Source of the DNA: Dehalococcoidia bacterium
GTDB lineage: Bacteria; Chloroflexota; Dehalococcoidia; JAUSJJ01
Direction: 5' to 3'
NCBI GenBank assembly: GCA_030647705.1
Contig: JAUSJJ010000255.1
Span: 1-10,992 of the forward strand
DNA length: 10,992 bases
The notes under the pieces were generated by a model. It saw only the letters and a program-made list of their open reading frames with translations, searched no databases and was not told the origin of the DNA. Position numbers and translations under genes: made by a program. Positions 6,356 to 10,992 of this stretch are shown here, in pieces. Each line of letters starts with the position of its first letter. Within the stretch, counting starts at the first letter, position 1.

Positions 6356-6422
6356 ACCCCCGGCGGAAGAGCCAAGCCCCTCTGCATTCCTTATTTGCAC
6401 AACGTCCTTAGTCCCTTAGCCA

Positions 6423-7337
6423 CTAGAGCCAGCCTATCTTTCTGAATAGTACCAGGCCCGTCGCCACAAGGACGACTTCCGATATGATGACTGCTGGATA
6501 CGCCCAAGGCATACGCAACTCCGGCATGAAGACGAAGTTCATGCCGAAGTGGCTGGCTACCAGATTGGGCATCATCAGGATGATGGTCAAGGCGGTGAGC
6601 TTCTTCAAGACATCGTTGAGTTTCGCGATCCTGCTGTTCAGCTCCGCACCGCTACGCATCTCGTTGTCTCGCGCCAGTTCGCTCAGGACGGCAATGCGAC
6701 GCCGGTATCTGCCCTGCAGGCTAAGGCTTTCGGCGATCAGCACGCTGTAGTCGAAGGAGATATGCCTTGTCTCCACCTGTTCGTACTCACTCTCCTGCAG
6801 CTTGAGCAGTATGTCGTGGAAATCCTCCAGTTGGTCATCGAGACGTTCGAATTCAAACGCCAGATCGCGGTACTTCTTGGAATCGAACCTCTGCTCCAGC
6901 TCCCGGATCGCGCCGATGAGGCTCTCCAGCCTTTGCTTATAGCTGGCAAGGACTTTGCTCAGCGTCAGGAAGGCAAGGACAGTGCTCCGACCATACGGTT
7001 TAGCCAGTACCTTCTCGAAGGCCTTCTGTGCTTCATGCAGTGGAGGCCTCTTGGAGTAGAGCAATGCCTTGTCTTCCCCCAGAAGCAACAGGTTGTTGGG
7101 CTCTTCAGTGTCACTGTCTTTGATGTTGAGTACCAGATACGCATCACCCAATTGTCCCAGGAAATTCGTATGAAGGCCAGCCAGGGAAGCGAAATCAAAC
7201 ACGATACCCGTCGCTGTTTCCGCAGCCTGGGAAAATGAGGCAAGGTCGTCGAAGAATTGCAGCCCACCATTTGGGGCTTTACTCGTGGCCGAGACCTGGC
7301 CGCCCTCTCTGTTCGGATGCGTTGGATTCTTGTCCAT
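6423..7337 (-). CDS. corA: CorA-family divalent cation (Mg2+/Co2+) channel protein
   Basis: This 304-residue inner-membrane protein belongs to the CorA-type pentameric magnesium channels. A long cytoplasmic alpha/beta and helical N-terminal region includes charged, coiled-coil-prone helices near 130-235. TM1 (about 244-263) ends in the diagnostic selectivity motif GMN (265-267), followed by FVFMPELRMPW. TM2 is about 278-297, and a basic tail (RKIGWL) follows, as is usual for CorA. The ATG at 7337 is preceded by AGGAG (7347-7351 on the + strand), 9 bases away. The gap upstream to the epimerase gene (7338-7574) shows no other gene and only a small CCTCG/CGAGG hairpin at 7455-7468. The transported ion cannot be told from sequence. 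Confidence 0.9.
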   Translation of the reverse strand: MDKNPTHPNREGGQVSATSKAPNGGLQFFDDLASFSQAAETATGIVFDFASLAGLHTNFLGQLGDAYLVLNIKDSDTEEPNNLLLLGEDKALLYSKRPPLHEAQKAFEKVLAKPYGRSTVLAFLTLSKVLASYKQRLESLIGAIRELEQRFDSKKYRDLAFEFERLDDQLEDFHDILLKLQESEYEQVETRHISFDYSVLIAESLSLQGRYRRRIAVLSELARDNEMRSGAELNSRIAKLNDVLKKLTALTIILMMPNLVASHFGMNFVFMPELRMPWAYPAVIISEVVLVATGLVLFRKIGWL

Positions 7338-7574
7338 GAATAGATGCTCCTGATTGCGGTATCAGAACAAGGTCAAGGTTCATTGCTCGCGAATACTCTA
7401 CTACATCCTCCGAAAGGCTGCAACGAGAAGCAACTGACCCGCCTGTCGATTGGACCTCGACTCCGAGGGGTGGGCGGGCCGGTGATTCTGTTTATGTCAA
7501 GCGGAGCGGAAAACCGATGCTTCCGGTCGAGACTGCAACACAAGGCCTCCGCCAACGCCTGACTTCTCTTGATG

Positions 7575-8510
7575 TCACTCATCTCCCCGCCCAAAGAACG
7601 TCCTCAGTGCCTCTTCCGACGAATACCTGGGGCGGAAACCCACCTCCCGTTTGAGCTTGTCGGTGCTCACCAGGGGCGGGTACTTGATGAAGTCCAAGCC
7701 GCTGGGCGGGGACTCGTTTTGCAGGCGCAGCGCCCACGAGAAGGCGATTGCGGGCCGGAGCAGCCACTCGGGCAGGGCCACCATCCTTCGGCCGGCGAGC
7801 GCTGCTATGTGGCTGTACCTCACCTCGCCGTCTGCGGCCAGATTGAATACTCCGGAATGCCGGCGGACAATACAGTCCATCAGCAAGTCCACCAGGTCGT
7901 CTTCCTGCACGAACTGGAACAGCGGGTCGTGGCCGGTGAGCCGCACCAGTACCCTGGGAAACATGGAAGCCGCGATCGATCCCGCCGCATTGGGCCCGAT
8001 CACCGGGCAGCAGCGCAGGACGGCAAGGGAGACTTCGGGGTGTGACCCGGCAAAGCCCTTGAAGGCCGCCTCGGCCTGCGCCTTGTCCCAGGAGTACTGA
8101 AAGCCCCGCATAGGGCGCAGCGGGGCCTCCTCGGTCAAAGGGAAGCTGTTGTCGGGATGGGCGCCGTAGACGGTGTGGCTGCTGAGGCAGATGATGTGCT
8201 TGACGCCTGCCTGGTCGCAGGCCTCCAGAAAGCGGGATGAGCCCGTGACATCGATTCGCTGTGCAGCCGCCTTGTTGCGCGTGGGTTTGAGCACAAACGC
8301 CAGGTGGACAGCGCTGTCGATTCTTTCACCGGAGAGGCAATCGGCAAACGGCTGCGACACGTCCCGGCGGTAGAACTTCAGCTTGTCGGGGCGATGCTGC
8401 GGCGGCTTGAGGTCAACTCCGAAAACGTGCTGGATGTCCGGCGCATCGGCCAGCCGGGATAGCAGCCTGCCGCCGATGTAGCCGGAGACGCCCGTGACCA
8501 GTACATTCAT
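7575..8510 (-). CDS. NAD-dependent epimerase/dehydratase family protein (extended SDR)
   Basis: This 311-residue Rossmann-fold protein carries the nucleotide-binding motif TGVSGYIGG (G7xxG10xxG13). The acidic residue after the second strand is D33 (FGVDLKPP), which favours NAD. The catalytic region has Ser near 110-111 (ICLSSHTVYG) and the YxxxK pair Y139/K143 (QYSWDK). Extended SDRs of this type act on nucleotide sugars, dihydroflavonol-like or steroid-like substrates, and the substrate is not predictable here. The first half is better conserved than the C-terminal substrate domain. Only a weak ribosome-binding site precedes ATG 8510. It has no sugar-pathway neighbours and sits 164 bases downstream of the PAP2 gene on the same strand. 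Confidence 0.87.
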   Translation of the reverse strand: MNVLVTGVSGYIGGRLLSRLADAPDIQHVFGVDLKPPQHRPDKLKFYRRDVSQPFADCLSGERIDSAVHLAFVLKPTRNKAAAQRIDVTGSSRFLEACDQAGVKHIICLSSHTVYGAHPDNSFPLTEEAPLRPMRGFQYSWDKAQAEAAFKGFAGSHPEVSLAVLRCCPVIGPNAAGSIAASMFPRVLVRLTGHDPLFQFVQEDDLVDLLMDCIVRRHSGVFNLAADGEVRYSHIAALAGRRMVALPEWLLRPAIAFSWALRLQNESPPSGLDFIKYPPLVSTDKLKREVGFRPRYSSEEALRTFFGRGDE

Positions 8511-8596
8511 AGTGTGCAGCTCATGGCTTCACGTGCAGGCGGGAATCCTTCACGACCGTTACAGGACAACACCAGCAACCCCACCCTTTCTTTTTC

Positions 8597-8632
8597 CCTC
8601 TCCGTCCGCATCAGGCGGAGCAGCGGGAGAGG
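8597..8632. repeat. Nested inverted repeat between the PAP2 and epimerase genes
   Basis: The outer arms are CCTCTCC (8597-8603) and GGAGAGG (8626-8632). The inner arms are TCCGC (8605-8609) and GCGGA (8615-8619), around ATCAG. A T-rich run (8588-8595) lies on the left. For transcription on the - strand this run would read as A, so it is not an intrinsic terminator for the PAP2 gene. The inner TCCGC...CAGGCGGA resembles the middle hairpin of the cluster at 10869-10945, so both may belong to one repeat family. Confidence 0.5.
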
Positions 8633-8674
8633 TCGCGGCCGGTAGCTTCGAGGAGCCCGCACACGCTGGCTGGG

Positions 8675-9256
8675 TTACATCAGATACAGCCTTCTGCCCA
8701 ACCAGACGAGACACGAAGGCAGCGGCTCGCTCCAGTGGAACAGTTTGAATGCGACGAAGCTGGTGGCGCTGCCCAGCGCCGCTCCGCCCAGGATGTCCAC
8801 AGGGTAGTGCACCCCCACAAAAACACGCGAGAAGCCCATGGTGGCAGCCATGATGTAAAACACGCCTCCCATCCTCCGGTTGGCCATGAACACGGCTGTA
8901 GCAATCGCGAAGGTCACGGCTGCGGTGTTGCTGGGGAACGAAGGGTCGGGAGGACGGTAGAAGATCAGATTCACGGCATGCCCCGCGTCGAAAGGCCTCG
9001 GCCAGAAATAGACGTTGTTGATCAGGTTGACCCAGACGTTGGAGAGGCCCAGCCCTATCGCTGCACAGATGATCGCCTTCTGATCGCGCTCCCTGGTCTT
9101 CAGGTCCGAAGTGCCGAACCACATCACCAGCATGATGGCGCACATCAGGACGATCATGAAGTAATCGCTGGCGATCACTCTCATCAAGTAGTCCAGAGGG
9201 GCGAACCTGCCCGCCAGGCCATTGATCCAGAGGAAAACGGAAGCGCCCGGTGACAT
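8675..9256 (-). CDS. PAP2-superfamily membrane protein with atypical catalytic motifs
   Basis: This 193-residue protein has several hydrophobic helices (about 32-48, 62-82, 112-125, 130-146 and 155-172). It resembles the lipid-phosphatase/undecaprenyl-pyrophosphatase PAP2 fold. The third motif is complete: SRVFVGVHYPVD, with S143, R144, H150 and D154. The first keeps PRPF (86-89), but the usual Lys seven residues before the Arg is Asn (N80). In the second, SFPSNTA, the usual His is Thr (T111). The histidine nucleophile of motif 3 is present, so some activity is possible, but the usual motif-2 acid/base is missing. ATG 9256 forms TGATG with the upstream stop and has AGGAGG at 9262-9267. An in-frame GTG at 9259 sits too close to that site to be preferred. 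Confidence 0.82.
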   Translation of the reverse strand: MSPGASVFLWINGLAGRFAPLDYLMRVIASDYFMIVLMCAIMLVMWFGTSDLKTRERDQKAIICAAIGLGLSNVWVNLINNVYFWPRPFDAGHAVNLIFYRPPDPSFPSNTAAVTFAIATAVFMANRRMGGVFYIMAATMGFSRVFVGVHYPVDILGGAALGSATSFVAFKLFHWSEPLPSCLVWLGRRLYLM

Positions 9257-9663
9257 CACTTCCTCCTGAAGTTGCGGGCCACGGCGTGGAAGAAGGTTGT
9301 TTGTCTCAGCGCCTCGAGGCCGTGAACGGCTGCGCCCGGGCCGGAATTCTGCCTGAAATCCCGCGCTCTGACAAGAGACGAGAAAGCGGTATTGATGACC
9401 AGGGCCAGGAATCCGGCGCCCACGAAGAAACCGAACTGCTGGCTCCCTTCCACCACACTGCGCACGTTGCGGTCGGTAGAGTTGAAGAACCAGACGTTGG
9501 CAACCACCGCCACCAGGAAACTGAACATGAAGCCGACGCTGCGATGGCGAAACCAGGATAGGCCGGAGAAACCGCCCAGCGCCGCCCCCATTTGAATGGC
9601 CGAGGTATATACGATCAGCACGAAGATGAAGTAATCCAGAGAGAAATCGCTAGCACTTTCCAT
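9256..9663 (-). CDS. Small three-helix membrane protein of unknown function, coupled to the PAP2 gene
   Basis: This 135-residue protein is not a family I recognise. Three hydrophobic segments are clear: about 11-33 (YFIFVLIVYTSAIQMGAALG), 43-60 and 77-98. A basic C-terminal tail follows (RARDF near 99-103, RNFRRK at the end). Its stop overlaps the PAP2 start as TGATG, so the two are almost certainly cotranscribed and translationally coupled. The best Shine-Dalgarno, AAGGAGG, lies about 15 bases before ATG 9663, which is longer than usual, so the start is not certain. The codon pattern is normal coding sequence on this strand. The function may relate to the PAP2-like partner, by context only. 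Confidence 0.65.
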   Translation of the reverse strand: MESASDFSLDYFIFVLIVYTSAIQMGAALGGFSGLSWFRHRSVGFMFSFLVAVVANVWFFNSTDRNVRSVVEGSQQFGFFVGAGFLALVINTAFSSLVRARDFRQNSGPGAAVHGLEALRQTTFFHAVARNFRRK

Positions 9664-9835
9664 TGCCGGGACCGGGCGCCTCCTTGCACGAGGCCGGTGC
9701 CGGAGCCTCTCTGGTTGTCAGCAAATGGGTGATTCCGACGAGTGCGGGCCGGGCAATCGCGTGGCCCACCAGGGGCAAGGATTCGTCCATGCAGCCGATC
9801 AAGTTTGCGGCTTTCACCACCCCGAAATATGCCAT
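9650..9835 (-). CDS. Possible small ORF between ilvE and the three-helix membrane protein gene
   Basis: A 61-codon frame opens 7 bases after the ilvE stop and overlaps the next gene by 14 bases, a spacing typical of operons. The product (MAYFGVVKAANLIGCMDESL, then a Pro/Ala-rich tail ending GNGKC) matches nothing I know. The ribosome-binding site is poor. It may be a real small protein, a gene remnant or chance. Otherwise the 179 bases between the two genes show nothing. Confidence 0.22.
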   Translation of the reverse strand: MAYFGVVKAANLIGCMDESLPLVGHAIARPALVGITHLLTTREAPAPASCKEAPGPGNGKC

Positions 9836-9842
9836 GCTACGG

Positions 9843-10775
9843 TCAGACCTTCATCGCCTTGGAGTGGACGGGCACGCACCACTGCAGGTAGCCCTTGTTC
9901 TTGCCCTTGATGACATCGAAGTAGAGCGCCTGGAGCCGTCCGGTAAGACTGCCAATCGCTCCATCTCCCACCTTCCGATGGTCTACTTCGACGACGGGTG
10001 TGATATGCGCCGCGGTGCCCGTCATGAAACACTCGTCCGCGGTGTAAAGCTCGCTGCGGTCAATAGACCGCTCGATTGTGGAGATGCCCAACTCGGCCTG
10101 GGCCAACTTGATCACGGTGTCCCGGGTTATGCCCATCAGGATGTTATCCGAAGACGGCGGCGTGACCAGGTTGCCATTGGTGACAATGAAGATGTTCTCT
10201 CCGCTGCCCTCGGACACGTGCCCGTCGTGCGTGAGCATTATGGCCTCATCGTAGCCGTTGTCATGGGCCTCTGTTTTGGCCAGGGCGCTGTTAACGTAGA
10301 TGCCGGTGATCTTGGCCCGCGCCGGTATCCCGGTATCGTCGATGCGCCTCCACGAAGAGGTGCAGCAGCGGATGCCCTTGTCCCCCTCCAGATAGGGCCC
10401 GAACGGCACCACGAACACGACGATATCATCCTCCAGGTCGTGAAGCTTAACCCCAACAATCTCGGAGCTCTTGTAGCCTATGGGGCGAATATATATGTCC
10501 TCGCGGAAGGCGCTCATCTCCACCAGCTTGACCGTCATCTGGCAAAGGTCGTCGGCGGTATAGGGAAGGTCGATCTTGAGAATGCGGCAGCTCTTGAGGA
10601 AACGCTGATAGTGGTCCTTGAGCCTGAAAATGTAGCACTGGCCCTCATCCGCATTCCAGTTGCCGCGGATGCCCTCGAAGCAGCCGGTGCCGTAGTTAAA
10701 CGCGTGGGTCATCACGCTTATCTTGGCTTCTGCCAGGGGAACATATCGCTTCTTGAAAAAGGCATAGGAAGGCAT
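9843..10775 (-). CDS. ilvE: Branched-chain amino acid aminotransferase
   Basis: This 310-residue fold-type IV PLP enzyme is the usual length for the family. It catalyses the last step of Leu, Ile and Val synthesis (2-oxoacid + Glu) and the reverse reaction. The N-terminus has HAFNYGTGCFEGIRG (24-38). The PLP lysine is K155 in PARAKITGIYVNS. SEGSGENIF (188-196) carries the Glu that contacts the pyridine nitrogen, and LMGITRDTVI and FMTGTAAHITPV follow as in IlvE. Arg97 in YIRPIGY is a typical substrate-site residue. ATG 10775 has a strong AAGGAGAG (10783-10790 on the + strand) 7 bases upstream. It is monocistronic or heads the - strand group leading into the membrane-protein genes; no other ilv gene is in the window. 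Confidence 0.95.
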   Translation of the reverse strand: MPSYAFFKKRYVPLAEAKISVMTHAFNYGTGCFEGIRGNWNADEGQCYIFRLKDHYQRFLKSCRILKIDLPYTADDLCQMTVKLVEMSAFREDIYIRPIGYKSSEIVGVKLHDLEDDIVVFVVPFGPYLEGDKGIRCCTSSWRRIDDTGIPARAKITGIYVNSALAKTEAHDNGYDEAIMLTHDGHVSEGSGENIFIVTNGNLVTPPSSDNILMGITRDTVIKLAQAELGISTIERSIDRSELYTADECFMTGTAAHITPVVEVDHRKVGDGAIGSLTGRLQALYFDVIKGKNKGYLQWCVPVHSKAMKV

Positions 10776-10807
10776 CTGCTGTCTCTCCTTACAGAGGGTT
10801 GGCTAAG

Positions 10808-10836
10808 AGTATAATCAGACCGACGGACAAAAGCAA
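10808..10836 (-). promoter_or_regulatory. Promoter of ilvE
   Basis: On the - strand: TTGCTT (10836-10831), a 17-base spacer, and TATACT (10813-10808). The -10 matches at five of six positions and the -35 at three. Transcription would start near 10801, giving a leader of only about 25 bases. That leaves no room for a leucine-type attenuator or T-box. Confidence 0.5.
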
Positions 10837-10868
10837 GTGCTGCCGCGAGGCCCCTGATCCGTGGATTC

Positions 10869-10945
10869 GTACCCACGGCTGAAGCCGTGGGCATGGCATC
10901 GCAGTCCGCCTCAGGCGGATGCCCCAGGCTTCCAGCCTGGGGTAC
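10869..10945. repeat. Triple-hairpin palindromic repeat cluster
   Basis: Three perfect hairpins lie in tandem within 77 bases. They are CCCACGGCT/AGCCGTGGG (10872-10880, 10883-10891; 2-base loop), TCCGCC/GGCGGA (10905-10910, 10914-10919; loop TCA) and CCCCAGGCT/AGCCTGGGG (10922-10930, 10934-10942; loop TCC). The cluster is enclosed by GTACCC (10869-10874) and GGGTAC (10940-10945), which are inverted. There is no coding potential of note; the ORF across it (10718-10987, - strand) overlaps ilvE and is not protein-like. It resembles REP/BIME-type interspersed elements. It lies upstream of the ilvE promoter. Confidence 0.7.
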
Positions 10946-10992
10946 TGGAAAGACCTCTTGGGTGAAGGCCGTCCGATTATCCAACACCTTTG

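Noticed and set aside
8597..8632. Intrinsic terminator for the PAP2 gene
   Set aside because: The T-run lies on the wrong side for - strand transcription; kept only as a repeat.
9663..10814. 383-codon + strand ORF opposite ilvE
   Set aside because: It is the antisense shadow of a clear IlvE; the long open frame reflects GC-rich codon bias.
10776..10830. Attenuator or T-box before ilvE
   Set aside because: The predicted promoter leaves only about a 25-base leader, with no leader peptide or terminator-antiterminator.
10869..10945. CRISPR array
   Set aside because: The three hairpins differ in sequence and there are no identical repeats with regular spacers.

Overview
The window (about 60% GC by eye) looks like chromosomal DNA of an anaerobic or facultative bacterium, most likely a Chloroflexota member of the Dehalococcoidia kind. 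This rests on recognition, not a search. The cues are protein flavour, an interspersed palindrome containing 'CACCCTGAGCAGAGCGAAGG', hairpin clusters of a kind I associate with those genomes, and a ferredoxin:thioredoxin-reductase (FTR) catalytic protein fused to a rubredoxin domain.

Left part (1-3886, + strand): an ABC importer for glycine betaine-type osmoprotectants, in the same gene order as E. coli yehZ(osmF)-yehY-yehX-yehW. It has a substrate-binding protein (5' end outside the window), a permease with an extra N-terminal membrane region, an ATPase with C-terminal CBS domains, and a second permease. The last three overlap by ATGA. A ~145-bp MITE-like repeat separates the binding-protein gene from the rest.

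Centre-left (4040-5664, + strand): a promoter with a good 17-bp spacer and a palindromic upstream motif, followed by a compact thiol/electron-transfer cassette. The genes are a glutaredoxin-like protein, the FTR-rubredoxin fusion (ATGA overlap) and an NAD(P)H-dependent FMN reductase. They plausibly act together in disulfide reduction or flavin/iron-sulfur electron transfer; this is inference.

Centre (5686-6422): a DinB-family gene on the - strand, broken by one in-frame stop and two frameshifts, then a noncoding stretch with two strong inverted repeats.

Right part (6423-10775, all - strand): a CorA-family cation channel, an extended-SDR NAD-dependent epimerase/dehydratase, a PAP2-family membrane protein lacking two usual catalytic residues, a coupled three-helix membrane protein of unknown function, possibly one small ORF, and the branched-chain aminotransferase IlvE with its own recognisable promoter and Shine-Dalgarno. 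The right edge (10869-10945) holds a cluster of three perfect hairpins enclosed by GTACCC/GGGTAC.

No tRNA, rRNA, CRISPR array, transposase gene or phage gene was seen. Most of the window is ordinary chromosomal content. The best leads are the redox cassette, the PAP2 variant with its partner, and the small palindromic repeats.
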